Positions 46,311 to 55,913 are shown, counted from the first letter of the stretch. The stretch is DNA of 64,000 bases from S012-113 sp965368405 (GCA_965368405.1 CBDUMS010000001.1:1-64000), one strand, 5' to 3'. Translations and numbers: made by a program. Notes: generated from the sequence alone by a model not told the origin.

Positions 46311-47207
46311 TCAAATTATTAAGGCCAACCCAAAAAATATCATATAGACGAAGGTTGTAATAGCTAACTGCTTCAGATATGGGTCGAGGAGTTTTTCTTG
46401 TTTAATTCTAGAAATTTGGATCCCATTAACGAAAATAAGTGGCAACCCAGCTAACCATAATAGATAACTATAGCTAAATTCATGCAGACCAAGGTATACC
46501 GCGCTTAGCAGAATACAGAGAACTAGTAAAGCCCAGTGGTATTTTATGGCTGCACTATGCCCAAAGCGTACAGGTATCGTCTGCTTTCCGGCCAATTTAT
46601 CAGATCGTTCATCACGGATGTTATTAATATTCAACACACCTGTTGCAAGCAAACCTATGGCAAGAGACGGCAGTAACATAGTATAATCGAGCTCGTGTGA
46701 ATAAAGGTAAAAACTCCCTCCTACGCCTAATACACCAAAGAAAATTAAGACCATTATATCACCAAAACCAGCATAGCCGTAGGGTCGCTTGCCAGCAGTA
46801 TACGTGTAGGCTGCAATAATGCTCAAGAGCCCAAGCGCAAGAAAAATATAAAAGTCTAATGATTGAATCCCTAGCGCCACATATAATAATGCAATTCCTG
46901 AAACTAGGGAGAGAATGGCAAGAACAACGATCCCTCTGCGCATCTCTGCAATTGTGATCACACCGCTCTGAACCGCTCTTTCCGGACCTATCCGATGAAT
47001 GCTGTCAGCTCCATTAATGCTATCGCCATAATCATTGGCGAGGTTTGACAAGACTTGTAAAAAAACCGTGGTGGTAATCGCCCAGATAAATACGTTTAAA
47101 CTGAAAACGCCTTGTTCAATGGCAAGAAAGGTGCCCATGCCAATGGTAGATAGTGCTAAAGGCAGGGTTCTTAGTCTAAATGCTGATATCCAGGCCCTAA
47201 ATTTCAT
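46311..47207 (-). CDS. menA: 1,4-dihydroxy-2-naphthoate polyprenyltransferase
   Basis: Joins the polyprenyl side chain to the naphthoate ring in menaquinone synthesis. The 298-residue UbiA-family membrane protein has about nine helices, the first aspartate motif NLANDYGDSINGADS (near 60-74) and the second NNIRDERSDKLAGKQTIPVRFG (near 197). MenA rather than UbiA is chosen because of the NDYxD motif and the phylum's use of menaquinone. ATG start; 4 bases after the peroxidase gene's end. Confidence 0.94.
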   Translation of the reverse strand: MKFRAWISAFRLRTLPLALSTIGMGTFLAIEQGVFSLNVFIWAITTTVFLQVLSNLANDYGDSINGADSIHRIGPERAVQSGVITIAEMRRGIVVLAILSLVSGIALLYVALGIQSLDFYIFLALGLLSIIAAYTYTAGKRPYGYAGFGDIMVLIFFGVLGVGGSFYLYSHELDYTMLLPSLAIGLLATGVLNINNIRDERSDKLAGKQTIPVRFGHSAAIKYHWALLVLCILLSAVYLGLHEFSYSYLLWLAGLPLIFVNGIQISRIKQEKLLDPYLKQLAITTFVYMIFFGLALII

Positions 47208-47211
47208 TCAA

Positions 47212-47796
47212 TTATAAAACGTCCGCAAGCAATTCTTCGCTCATAGGATCGATGGCCGAGGCGTAGTATTTTGTCAGTTGCCCTTTCTCGTCAACTAAAT
47301 ATTTGCAAAAATTCCAACCCGGAGCTTCATCATTCCAACCATTCTTATCCTTGTCCGATAACCACTGGTATAGTGGATCCATGTCATCTCCTTTCACTGA
47401 AATTTTGCTGAACATCTGAAAGGTAACACCATAATTAGCTTCACAAAATTTAGCAATTTCTAAATTTGAGCCCGGCTCTTGCTGACCAAAGTTGTTGGCG
47501 GGAAAACCAAGAATTACAATTTGATCGCCATGGGTTTCATGAAGCTTCTGAAGGCTTTCATATTGCGGCGTAAAACCACATTCGGATGCGGTATTAACAA
47601 TAAGAACTTTCTTTCCTTTGTATTTACTCAACGCAATCTCTTCGCCATCAATTGCGGTCATTGTAAAATCATAAATCGAACCCTTTGATTCCTGCATGTT
47701 TTCTGAAGGTCTAGCTGCAACTTTTTTAAAACCACAAGAAGTGGTGGTGGCTATCATTGTAACCAATACTAATAATTTGATTGTTGTTTTCATCAT
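47212..47796 (-). CDS. Glutathione peroxidase-family thiol peroxidase, lipoprotein
   Basis: A 194-residue exported peroxidase. The signal peptide ends in a lipobox at the cysteine of TTSCGFKK (C21). The catalytic cysteine is in VNTASECGFTPQYESLQ (near 73), with ILGFPANNFGQQEPG and WNFCKYLVDEKG carrying the glutamine and tryptophan. Cysteine replaces selenocysteine, and thioredoxin is the likely electron donor. The start is the first or second of two consecutive ATGs. It sits between argS (2-base gap) and menA. Confidence 0.92.
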   Translation of the reverse strand: MMKTTIKLLVLVTMIATTTSCGFKKVAARPSENMQESKGSIYDFTMTAIDGEEIALSKYKGKKVLIVNTASECGFTPQYESLQKLHETHGDQIVILGFPANNFGQQEPGSNLEIAKFCEANYGVTFQMFSKISVKGDDMDPLYQWLSDKDKNGWNDEAPGWNFCKYLVDEKGQLTKYYASAIDPMSEELLADVL

Positions 47797-47798
47797 TC

Positions 47799-49583
47799 TT
47801 ACATTTGGTCAGGAACATCAATTCCCAATATATTCATACCTTTTTTAATTACCTGAGCCACCAGTTTAGAGTAAACCACTCTAAATTTTATGGTAGCTTC
47901 ATCCTCTTCTTTAAAAATAGGAAGTTCAGCGTAAAACCTATTGTACTCCTTTGCTACATCGTAAATATATTGCGCGAGTACAGCCGGAGAATATTCATTA
48001 CCAGCCTCTGCAATTTTCTCATTAAATTCAGAGACAAGCTTTACCCCTTCCATTTCTATCTCTGTTAAAACAACATCAGAACTGAGTTGGTTCATCTCGA
48101 CGCCCATTTCTTTAGCCCTGTTTAAAATCGATATAATTCTGGCATGTGTGTATTGAATAAATGGTCCAGTATTCCCCTGAAATTGAATCGACTCCTGCGG
48201 GTCGAATAGCATACGTTTCTTCGGATCAATTTTAAGGAGAAAGTATTTTAATGCACCAAGCCCCAGAGTTTTATATAATGCCCGTGCATCCTTTTCAGAA
48301 AAGCCCTCAATTTTACCCAATGCCTTGGTGTGCTCTTCGGCTGTTTCAACCATTTCTTGCATAAGGTCGTCGGCATCTACTACAGTTCCTTCCCGGGATT
48401 TCATTTTACCTGAAGGTAAGTCAACCATACCATAACTAAGATGATAACAATGACTAGCCCAATCGTACCCCAATTTGCCGAGAACAAGAAATAAGACCTT
48501 AAAATGATAATCTTGCTCATTACCCACTGTATAAACCTGTCCTTGAATTTTAGGAAAATCCTTAAAGCGTTGAATGGCGGTACCAATATCTTGTGTCATA
48601 TAAACCGATGTGCCATCGGCCCTCAACAATAACTTATGGTCGAGACCTTCTTCTGTTAAATCCACCCATACAGAGCCGTCCTCTTTTTGATAGAAGATTC
48701 CAGATTTAACGCCTTGTAATACTTCGTCTTTCCCTAAAAGATAAGTATCTGATTCGTAATAAAGTTTATCGAAAGAAACTCCCATGGTGTTATAGGTGGC
48801 TTCAAATCCAGCATACACCCATTCATTCATTCGCTGCCATAAACTATACACTTCTGGGTCTCTTTCTTCCCATTTTCGCAGCATTTCCTGAGCTTCCAGC
48901 ATAATCGGTGCCTCTTTCTCTGCTTTTTCACGTGGTGTGCCGGCAGCTACCAGATCTTCGATTTGCTTCTTATATTCCTGGTCGAACTTCACATAGAAAT
49001 TACCAACAAATTTATCTCCCTTAGTTTGAGTATCCGAAGGGTTCGCCTTTTCTCCAAATTTCAACCAGGCTACCATCGATTTACAGATGTGAATACCCCT
49101 ATCGTTAATAATTTGCACCTTATGCACCTTATCACCATTCGCCTCAAGGATTTGGGCCACCGAATATCCCAAGAATATATTTCGTAAATGACCCAGGTGA
49201 AGTGGTTTATTTGTATTTGGTGAAGAGAATTCTACCATCATCTCACGACCGCTAGACTTAATTTCGAACCAATCTGGATTCGTATTTAAATCATTTAGTA
49301 CTTTGACCCAAACACTGTCATTAATTACGATATTCAAAAATCCCTTTACGACATTGAATTCTTTAACCAGTTTACTGGATTCTTTAAGTGTTTCACCCAA
49401 GGCCTTGCCACTTTCTTCTGGGCTTTTTCTTGTGACTTTTAGATATGGGAACATCACCAATGTGTAATGACCCGCGAAGTCCTTTCGTGTTGGCTGTAAA
49501 CTAATCGGACCAATTTCCTGCTCAAATGTTTGAAGGAAGGCCGATTGAATATCTTTGGTTAAATGGTCGGTAAGGTTATACAT
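47799..49583 (-). CDS. argS: Arginyl-tRNA synthetase
   Basis: Class I synthetase charging tRNA-Arg. The 594-residue protein has the N-terminal Add-1 domain (1-about 110), the HIGH motif as SSPNTNKPLHLGHLRN (near 127-136), the KMSKS-like GKMKSREGTVVDADDL (near 393) and the C-terminal DALR anticodon-binding domain (about 470-594, GNTGPFIQYTHARI at its start). ATG start. It follows two arginine-related enzymes on the same strand. Confidence 0.97.
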   Translation of the reverse strand: MYNLTDHLTKDIQSAFLQTFEQEIGPISLQPTRKDFAGHYTLVMFPYLKVTRKSPEESGKALGETLKESSKLVKEFNVVKGFLNIVINDSVWVKVLNDLNTNPDWFEIKSSGREMMVEFSSPNTNKPLHLGHLRNIFLGYSVAQILEANGDKVHKVQIINDRGIHICKSMVAWLKFGEKANPSDTQTKGDKFVGNFYVKFDQEYKKQIEDLVAAGTPREKAEKEAPIMLEAQEMLRKWEERDPEVYSLWQRMNEWVYAGFEATYNTMGVSFDKLYYESDTYLLGKDEVLQGVKSGIFYQKEDGSVWVDLTEEGLDHKLLLRADGTSVYMTQDIGTAIQRFKDFPKIQGQVYTVGNEQDYHFKVLFLVLGKLGYDWASHCYHLSYGMVDLPSGKMKSREGTVVDADDLMQEMVETAEEHTKALGKIEGFSEKDARALYKTLGLGALKYFLLKIDPKKRMLFDPQESIQFQGNTGPFIQYTHARIISILNRAKEMGVEMNQLSSDVVLTEIEMEGVKLVSEFNEKIAEAGNEYSPAVLAQYIYDVAKEYNRFYAELPIFKEEDEATIKFRVVYSKLVAQVIKKGMNILGIDVPDQM

Positions 49584-49598
49584 TAAGGTTTGTATTTC

Positions 49599-50540
49599 TT
49601 ATTTTGTTGGTAAAAAAACTTCGGCCATCATACATCTTGCCCCTCCTCCGCCTAAGGTCTCAATGGTTTCAAGTGAGCTGGATAGTATGGTATAATATTT
49701 TTCGATTTGAGCTATTTGCTTCTTGTCGAGCGAATTATGGGCAGCTGTAGACATGATTAGAAACTCCTCACCATTTTCATTATTTAAGGATAACATATTT
49801 CCAGCGAACTGGTTAACCTGAGCTTCGCTTATCTCACAAATCTCTTTTCCTGAACCCAGTAATGTTTCCTCTACAGATTTCCTTTCTTGCGGATCGTCGA
49901 TGCACGATAAACAGATAATGCTTAATTTATCGGTTAGAGACATCATTACATTCGTATGATAAATGGGAAGCCGCTCTCCATCTACCGTTTGATATGCATT
50001 AAAAGTTATTGGTTTATAACTAAATTCTTCACAAAACTTATCCAGTACCTCTTGGTCGGTTCTCTCTGAATTTGCGGCATAAACGAGATGATAGTCCCGG
50101 TCAAGAATCATGCTGCCAGTACCTTCCAAAAACTTATTTTGGGTCTCGAATGCAGAAAAATCTTTGATGTTCTCAACGATATATCCTTCCTCCTGAAGAG
50201 ATTCAATAATATCAGCCCTTCTTTCTAATCTTCTGTTTTCTGCAAACATCGGGTAAAGCGCAACGGTGCCATCATGATGGAAGCTAACCCAGTTATTCGG
50301 GAATATCGAATCAGGTGTTTCGGCATCTGGCCGATCACGAATTACCGTAACTCTAATTCCATGATCACGAAGCATCTGCACCAAATCATCGAACTCTTGT
50401 AAAGCCCTGTTTTGAGCACCCTTATCCGACAGATCATCAATCTCTTGCTGATAGTAATTATTAACGGCTGTTTGCTCGTTAAGCTTAAAATCAACCGGCC
50501 GAACCATTAAAATATTAGAAGTAATCTGACGCCCTCCCAT
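49599..50540 (-). CDS. CtlX-like amidinotransferase/guanidino hydrolase family protein
   Basis: A 313-residue pentein-fold enzyme of the arginine deiminase/amidinotransferase superfamily. Visible are MVRPVDFKLNEQTAVNNYYQ at the N-terminus, IFPNNWVSFHHDG (substrate region), EGTGSMILDR, YHTNVMMSLTD with the catalytic histidine, and the C-terminal catalytic cysteine in GGGARCMMAEVFLP. This layout matches the CtlX (citrulline utilisation hydrolase) group. The start is ATG 50540 (MGGRQITSN), two bases after the preceding stop; an earlier in-frame ATG would overlap it. Substrate unproven. Confidence 0.87.
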   Translation of the reverse strand: MGGRQITSNILMVRPVDFKLNEQTAVNNYYQQEIDDLSDKGAQNRALQEFDDLVQMLRDHGIRVTVIRDRPDAETPDSIFPNNWVSFHHDGTVALYPMFAENRRLERRADIIESLQEEGYIVENIKDFSAFETQNKFLEGTGSMILDRDYHLVYAANSERTDQEVLDKFCEEFSYKPITFNAYQTVDGERLPIYHTNVMMSLTDKLSIICLSCIDDPQERKSVEETLLGSGKEICEISEAQVNQFAGNMLSLNNENGEEFLIMSTAAHNSLDKKQIAQIEKYYTILSSSLETIETLGGGGARCMMAEVFLPTK

Positions 50541-50542
50541 AA

Positions 50543-51457
50543 TCAATCTCTTAAAATCGGCATTGTGGAACACCGAAGTAAACCTTCCATTTTAGCTATT
50601 TCTATGTACTTAATCTTCTCAACAGTAAATCCGCGAGCCTCAAGTTCATCATTTAATCGTTTAAAAGAAACGCATGATACAATTACTTCGGGTGAAATAG
50701 AAAATATATTTGAATACATATAGTACATTTCATCCTGATTAATCTCAATGATATTTTCCTTACCAAAATAGTCGTAAAGAAACTCAACATCTTCTGGATT
50801 TTTAAATCCGCCAGGATACATTATGGCCTGATTATGACCAATGGGTTGAAAACAACAATCAAGATGCAAGGCATTATCCTTAGCGTAATCATCAGATTTA
50901 TTCAATTGAAAGGCATGAACCTCTCGATGCGGGAATTGTTTACGTAAAAATTCTACCCCTTCTTTATTCGTTCTACTTACGGTATAGCGATAAAAATCTT
51001 CATCATCGGAGTAGCCAACAAATATTTTGTCATTCCATGGCTTAACATCGCCACCTTCTATTCTAACCTCTGGCCCTACGCGTACCACTTTGTCTAATGG
51101 TATTTGATCTATTATGCGCTTAATTCCAAATTTCTCATTGTAGCGGTTCTCAATGATGTTCGGTTCAACGAAGATATCATCGATTACGAAACCGATATCT
51201 CGGGCGAATATTTGATTTACTCCAGGGATGTTATCCGGTCGCAGCAATTCCACATCGTACTTATGAAAAACATCTTCGAGGTGAACCATCTCCTCATTGA
51301 TCGATTGCTGATCTGGATAGGTTCCAGCAAGTATATGCTCCTTCGATTTAGGGTCATATACATCATGCAAAGAAGGTGTTCCTCCAAAGTCTTCCGCAAG
51401 TCCAAGAACTACTGTTCTTAAGCGGGATGTTTCATTTCTAACAAACGGTTTTATCAT
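50543..51457 (-). CDS. Arginine deiminase/DDAH-superfamily hydrolase
   Basis: A 304-residue guanidino-modifying enzyme. Markers are FARDIGFVIDDIFVEPNI (near 90), EGGDVKPWNDKIFVG (near 158), the catalytic histidine in DNALHLDCCFQPIG (near 218) and the catalytic cysteine in GLLRCSTMPILRD at the C-terminus. It may act on arginine, methylarginine or agmatine-like compounds; exact activity cannot be read from sequence. It is the first gene of a run with a CtlX-like enzyme and argS. ATG start. Confidence 0.85.
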   Translation of the reverse strand: MIKPFVRNETSRLRTVVLGLAEDFGGTPSLHDVYDPKSKEHILAGTYPDQQSINEEMVHLEDVFHKYDVELLRPDNIPGVNQIFARDIGFVIDDIFVEPNIIENRYNEKFGIKRIIDQIPLDKVVRVGPEVRIEGGDVKPWNDKIFVGYSDDEDFYRYTVSRTNKEGVEFLRKQFPHREVHAFQLNKSDDYAKDNALHLDCCFQPIGHNQAIMYPGGFKNPEDVEFLYDYFGKENIIEINQDEMYYMYSNIFSISPEVIVSCVSFKRLNDELEARGFTVEKIKYIEIAKMEGLLRCSTMPILRD

Positions 51458-51476
51458 AGTAGAAAATTCTAGGCTG

Positions 51477-51484
51477 CAAAAATA
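51477..51484 (-). promoter_or_regulatory. -7 promoter element TATTTTTG for the guanidino-enzyme/argS operon
   Basis: Exact TAnnTTTG match on the minus strand, 19 bases upstream of the ATG at 51457. No -33 TTG within the usual range. Confidence 0.45.
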
Positions 51485-51592
51485 GAGATTCGTTTAAATT
51501 TAATGTGTTTTACCTACAAACAAAATCTAATATTTTTACGTTCTTTAGTTGATCATGCTTTAAAAAAAAGGCTGTTTTCAAAATTGAAGTAC

Positions 51593-51600
51593 TACCTTTG
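51593..51600 (+). promoter_or_regulatory. -7 promoter element TACCTTTG for the GT2 gene
   Basis: Exact TAnnTTTG match, 21 bases before the TTG start at 51622. It supports that unusual start codon. Confidence 0.45.
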
Positions 51601-51621
51601 GCGACGTAAAAAAATATTTAT

Positions 51622-52380
51622 TTGAGTAAGAATCTGGTTATCATACCGACCTATAATGAGAAAGAAAATATCGAAGCGATAATACGCGCAGTATTTGATC
51701 TCAAAAAGCCTTTCGATGTACTGGTTGTTGACGACAACTCTCCAGATGGCACAACAGAAATAGTTCAGCGCCTTATTGCTCAAAAGGAAGCTGGAGGCCG
51801 GCCCTATGAACAACAGCTGCATTTAATTACACGGGAAGGTAAAAACGGGTTGGGTACTGCCTATATCGAAGGTTTTAGATTTAGTTTAAAGCATCAATAC
51901 GATTATGTTTTTGAGATGGATGCCGACTTTTCTCACAACCCGCATGATTTGGAAAGATTACTTGAGACTTGTGCCGTAGAAGGGTATGATATGGCCATAG
52001 GCTCTCGTTATGTTACCGGTGTTAACGTTGTAAACTGGCCTATGGGTAGAGTTTTGATGTCATATTTAGCCAGCACTTATGTTAGAATAATTACGGGCAT
52101 GAAAATTAGAGACACTACAGCCGGATTTAAGTGTTACGCACGTACTGTACTCGAAACTTTAGACTTCGATAGGGTTAAATTCGTTGGGTATGCTTTTCAG
52201 ATTGAAATGAAATTCGATACCTGGAAGTACGGTTTCAAAATCAAGGAAGTGCCGATAATATTTACGGACCGTACGCGCGGCCAGTCGAAGATGTCTAGTG
52301 GCATTTTTAAAGAGGCCGTTCTAGGGGTAATCTCACTTAAAATTGGCAGCTGGTTTAGAAAATACGACAGGGCCGCCTAG
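51622..52380 (+). CDS. GT2 glycosyltransferase, polyprenol-phosphate mannose synthase-like
   Basis: A 252-residue GT-A enzyme. The N-terminus LVIIPTYNEKENIEAIIRAV, VVDDNSPDGT and the metal-binding EMDADFSHNP (near 95-104) match dolichyl-phosphate mannose synthase relatives; the later IKEVPIIFTDRTRGQSKMS is also typical. There is no C-terminal membrane domain. Likely role: transfer of a sugar to a polyprenyl phosphate carrier. TTG start at 51622. The last 4 bases overlap the end of the convergent permease gene. Confidence 0.93.
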   Translation: MSKNLVIIPTYNEKENIEAIIRAVFDLKKPFDVLVVDDNSPDGTTEIVQRLIAQKEAGGRPYEQQLHLITREGKNGLGTAYIEGFRFSLKHQYDYVFEMDADFSHNPHDLERLLETCAVEGYDMAIGSRYVTGVNVVNWPMGRVLMSYLASTYVRIITGMKIRDTTAGFKCYARTVLETLDFDRVKFVGYAFQIEMKFDTWKYGFKIKEVPIIFTDRTRGQSKMSSGIFKEAVLGVISLKIGSWFRKYDRAA

Positions 52381-53579
52381 TCGAATCTTATCGCTTGTAC
52401 TGGTTGAATTCGCGAAATAAACAATGTTGGTAAGAATAGCACCAACGATACTATTACAAAAATCAACACATTCAATCCCGCAATTACAAGCCAATCGAAT
52501 TCTATTGGTACATAGCTCATATAATAATTATTAGGATCGAGGGGAATCAAATTATAATAGTATTGCAATGTTGCCAAACCAATTCCCAGGATATTCCCAA
52601 AGACTAACCCCTTAATAATTAGCCGAATACCGCTATAAATAAATATTTCTTGAATGAACCGATCGTTCGCGCCTAATGCTTTGAGGGTCCCGATCATTGG
52701 GGTGCGTTCAAGAATTAAAATAAGCACTATAGAGATCATATTAAAGGAAGCCACAAAAAGCACCATAAATATTAATAGGCTCACATTATTATTTATTAAC
52801 GACAGCCATTCAAAGATTTGAATATACTTTTGACTCGACTTTTGAATAAAGAGTTCATACCCTAATTCATCATAAAGCGAAGCATAGACCTGCTCGACCT
52901 GCTCGGTGTCTCGAATAAAGATTTCATATCCCCCCGCTTCATTTTCTTTCCAATTATTCAACCGTCGCACCAAAGCCAAATCGCCAAGAATAAGCTTGTC
53001 GTCAAAATCTTCCATCCCTGTTTCGTAGATTCCAACAATTTTTAACCTACGTGTTCGTGGTGGCTCCTGAATGAAATGCATGATAATATTACCACCAACC
53101 TCTAACTGCATTCTTGCCGCTTCTTTCTTACTCACAACTACTTCCGTAGAAATCTTGCTCGAATCCAGGTTAATAAACCTTCCTTCAATTAGATAATCAC
53201 TAAAAACCTCCTGGTTGAAATTTTGATCAATCCCCTTGAAAATGATTCCCTCTACCCCTTCTTCGTTCTGCAAGAGCCCATATTTATAACCAAAGGGTTG
53301 TACTCTGGTAATTTCTGGATTGAACGCAAGGCTATCGAGCGTTGCCGGCCTTTCTGAATACGTGTTTCCGGTTAGGTACCTGGTAACTTGTAAATGACCA
53401 GTAAAATCGTACACTTTAGATTTAATCGTATTCTGAAAACCCAGCATGATTAAAAAGGCCAAAGTCATAACGGCAAGGCCTAGCGCTATGCTAACAACTG
53501 CCACTTTATGGATGGTAGATGAAAAGGTACCTGCCTCGGGCTTACTGGTTTTTTGAGATATAAATACGGAAAGCTTCAA
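52377..53579 (-). CDS. FtsX/LolC-E-type ABC transporter permease
   Basis: A 400-residue membrane protein with an N-terminal helix (about 28-50), a large periplasmic MacB-like domain (about 55-265) and three C-terminal helices (about 270-295, 320-345, 365-390) of the FtsX fold. The LKALGANDRFIQEIF loop contacts the ATPase in this family. LolC/E proteins extract lipoproteins toward the outer membrane, which would fit lgt and the many lipoproteins here, but the partner ATPase is absent from the window, so assignment is tentative. TTG start at 53579. Confidence 0.88.
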   Translation of the reverse strand: MKLSVFISQKTSKPEAGTFSSTIHKVAVVSIALGLAVMTLAFLIMLGFQNTIKSKVYDFTGHLQVTRYLTGNTYSERPATLDSLAFNPEITRVQPFGYKYGLLQNEEGVEGIIFKGIDQNFNQEVFSDYLIEGRFINLDSSKISTEVVVSKKEAARMQLEVGGNIIMHFIQEPPRTRRLKIVGIYETGMEDFDDKLILGDLALVRRLNNWKENEAGGYEIFIRDTEQVEQVYASLYDELGYELFIQKSSQKYIQIFEWLSLINNNVSLLIFMVLFVASFNMISIVLILILERTPMIGTLKALGANDRFIQEIFIYSGIRLIIKGLVFGNILGIGLATLQYYYNLIPLDPNNYYMSYVPIEFDWLVIAGLNVLIFVIVSLVLFLPTLFISRIQPVQAIRFD

Positions 53580-53620
53580 TTGAATTTCACTTATCTATGC
53601 CAAAGTAAAACATTATCTCA

Positions 53621-53628
53621 TAGTTTTG
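53621..53628 (+). promoter_or_regulatory. -7 promoter element TAGTTTTG for fmt
   Basis: Exact TAnnTTTG match, 15 bases before the fmt ATG at 53644. It overlaps the open frame upstream of that ATG and so supports the downstream start. Confidence 0.5.
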
Positions 53629-53643
53629 CTCCAAATATCTTCT

Positions 53644-54579
53644 ATGATTGATTTAAAGATCATATTTCTAGGCACACCAGACTTTGCCGTTGCAAGTTTG
53701 AAAGCACTCGTAGAGGCGAACATGCCGGTCGTAGCTGTTGTAACAGCCCCTGATCGCAAAAAAGGGCGCGGCCAAACCGTAATTCCTTCACCGGTTAAGG
53801 AATTCGCGGTAAAACATGAATTGCCTGTCCTTCAGCCCACTAATCTAAAAGATCCTGCATTTATTGAAGAACTGGCTGGCTATAACGCAAATTTGCAAAT
53901 TGTGGTTGCCTTTAGAATGTTACCGGAGGTGGTATGGAATATGCCAAAGCTGGGAACATTTAATCTCCATGCATCGCTATTGCCCGATTATCGTGGCGCG
54001 GCACCTATAAACTGGGCGATTATTAATGGTGAGTCCGTTACCGGTGTAACTACCTTTTTCTTGAAGCATGAAATAGATACTGGCGAGATTATTTTTCAGG
54101 AAAAAGAGCAAATTACCGAAGAGGATACAGTGGCATCATTATACGACAGGTTAATGGCCAGAGGCGCGCACCTCGTACTAAAGACGGCACAGACCATAGC
54201 AGAGGAAGCGGTTACTACATCACCACAAGTTATTAATGAAGATATTAAACTTGCACCCAAAATTTTTAAGGAAACCTGCGAAATTAGTTGGCAGAATAAT
54301 TTTAAGGATGTCTATAATTTTGTTCGTGGCTTAAATCCTTATCCAGGTGCCTGGACAACCCTTGACGGGATGCAGTGCAAGATATTCGGTGTTTCGAAAT
54401 CCGAGCTTAGCAAAAAAGCGGAACCCGGTTCAGTAGTTACAGATCATAAAACAAAAATTTCTGTTAAAGCTATCGACCATTGGATGGATATAATGGAACT
54501 TCAATTACCTGGAAAAAAGAAAATGAAAGTAGACGAGTTGTTGAGAGGCAACCCGTTAAAGAATATCGATTCAATTTAA
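53644..54579 (+). CDS. fmt: Methionyl-tRNA formyltransferase
   Basis: Formylates initiator methionyl-tRNA with 10-formyltetrahydrofolate. The 311-residue protein has FLGTPDFAVASLKAL (near 8), the catalytic NLHASLLPDYRGAAPINWAI (near 107-126) with the conserved N and H, and TTFFLKHEIDTGEI with the aspartate. A C-terminal OB-like domain follows from about 205. The start is ATG 53644 (MIDLKIIFLGTP); an ATG six codons upstream lies on the promoter. folA, another folate enzyme, follows after 24 bases. Confidence 0.97.
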   Translation: MIDLKIIFLGTPDFAVASLKALVEANMPVVAVVTAPDRKKGRGQTVIPSPVKEFAVKHELPVLQPTNLKDPAFIEELAGYNANLQIVVAFRMLPEVVWNMPKLGTFNLHASLLPDYRGAAPINWAIINGESVTGVTTFFLKHEIDTGEIIFQEKEQITEEDTVASLYDRLMARGAHLVLKTAQTIAEEAVTTSPQVINEDIKLAPKIFKETCEISWQNNFKDVYNFVRGLNPYPGAWTTLDGMQCKIFGVSKSELSKKAEPGSVVTDHKTKISVKAIDHWMDIMELQLPGKKKMKVDELLRGNPLKNIDSI

Positions 54580-54603
54580 TTTTATATTTACGAAAAAACT
54601 GTA

Positions 54604-55116
54604 ATGGTTATATCCCTAATTGCGGCAGTATCAGAAAACCTCGTCATAGGCAAGGACAATGATTTGGTTTGGAAATTACCAGACGACATGAAGTATTTCA
54701 TGGAAACCACTAAAAATCATCATGTAATTATGGGGCGAAAGAATTATGAATCAATCCCTCATAAGTTTCGTCCGCTACCTAATAGAGTGAACATAATTGT
54801 TACTAAGCAGAACGATTATAATGCAGAGAATTCCATCATAACAGACAATATTAATCATGCCATTGGGTATGCTCGCAATGCGAATCAAGATGAAGTATTT
54901 ATCATTGGCGGTGGACAGATCTATGCCCAATCGATCGATCTCGCAGACAAATTGTACATAACTGAAGTAAAGGGGACCTTTGATGGGGACACATTCTTTC
55001 CTAAAATTGATAAATCTATCTGGGAGGAAGAGTCTAGATTGAGACATGATGTCGATGCCAGGCATGACTATGCCTTTGATTTTGTAATCTATACCCGTAA
55101 ACCCAACAAACTATGA
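54604..55116 (+). CDS. folA: Dihydrofolate reductase
   Basis: Reduces dihydrofolate to tetrahydrofolate with NADPH. The 170-residue protein has IAAVSENLVIGKDNDLVWKL (near 6-25), the catalytic acidic residue in LPDDMKYF, VIMGRKNYESIP (near 42) and FIIGGGQIYAQ (near 100). ATG start. The last 4 bases overlap the SDR gene (ATGA), indicating coupling. Confidence 0.97.
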   Translation: MVISLIAAVSENLVIGKDNDLVWKLPDDMKYFMETTKNHHVIMGRKNYESIPHKFRPLPNRVNIIVTKQNDYNAENSIITDNINHAIGYARNANQDEVFIIGGGQIYAQSIDLADKLYITEVKGTFDGDTFFPKIDKSIWEEESRLRHDVDARHDYAFDFVIYTRKPNKL

Positions 55117-55913
55117 TTAGTTTTCATAACAAAATTGTCTGGATTACGGGAGCATCTTCAGGAATCGGTGAAGCAGTTGCTAAAGCACTCGCACAAAAAG
55201 GAGCTAAGTTGATTCTTTCATCGAGAAAAGAACTCGAATTAGAACGCGTAAAAAATGAGTTGCAGGGTGAAAATGTTGCAGAAACTAAAATCCTGCCCCT
55301 TGATTTAGCCATTACTGATAGCCTAATAGAAAAAGCTCAGGAGGCACTTTCATATTTCGGCCAAATAGACGTATTCGTAGCCAGCGGTGGTATCAGTCAA
55401 CGATCTATGGCGGTAGAAACGAATTTAGAGGTTGATAAACGGATTATGGATGTTAACTACTTCGGCACGGTTGTTCTCGCAAAAGCTATACTTCCAAAAA
55501 TGATTGAGAACGGCTTTGGATATATTGTACCTATTAGCAGTTTGGTAGGAAAGTTTGGCAGCCCTTACCGAAGTGCCTATGCAGCCTCTAAACACGCCCT
55601 TCATGGTTTTTTTGATTCACTGCGAGCGGAGAACTATCAAAAGAATATTTATGTAACTATCGTGACGCCGGGGTTCATAAAAACGAATGTGTCTGTTAAT
55701 GCCTTAACGGAAGACGGGAAGGCATTAAATGAGATGGATGATGCTCAAGCTAAAGGAATGCCTGCAGAGCTATGCGCTAAAAAAATAGTAAGCGGTATGG
55801 AGCGTGCAAAAAATGAATTATTAGTTGGTGGCAAAGAAACTATTGGGGTTTATATCAAACGGTTTTTTCCTAACCTCTTTGCGAAAATCGTTAGAACGGC
55901 GAAAGTTAGATAA
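55113..55913 (+). CDS. Short-chain dehydrogenase/reductase
   Basis: A 266-residue classical SDR oxidoreductase. The cofactor motif TGASSGIG (10-17), the catalytic serine in VPISSLVG and YAASKHA (Y and K separated by three) are intact. SSRKELELER after the second strand favours NADP(H). Substrate unknown; it resembles DHRS7B-like enzymes. ATG start overlapping folA; a small membrane protein starts directly after its stop. Confidence 0.93.
   Translation: MISFHNKIVWITGASSGIGEAVAKALAQKGAKLILSSRKELELERVKNELQGENVAETKILPLDLAITDSLIEKAQEALSYFGQIDVFVASGGISQRSMAVETNLEVDKRIMDVNYFGTVVLAKAILPKMIENGFGYIVPISSLVGKFGSPYRSAYAASKHALHGFFDSLRAENYQKNIYVTIVTPGFIKTNVSVNALTEDGKALNEMDDAQAKGMPAELCAKKIVSGMERAKNELLVGGKETIGVYIKRFFPNLFAKIVRTAKVR

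Noticed and set aside
51541..51600. Possible terminator around the A-rich run near 51562
   Set aside because: No stem of useful length flanks the run, and both neighbouring genes start, rather than end, at this gap.
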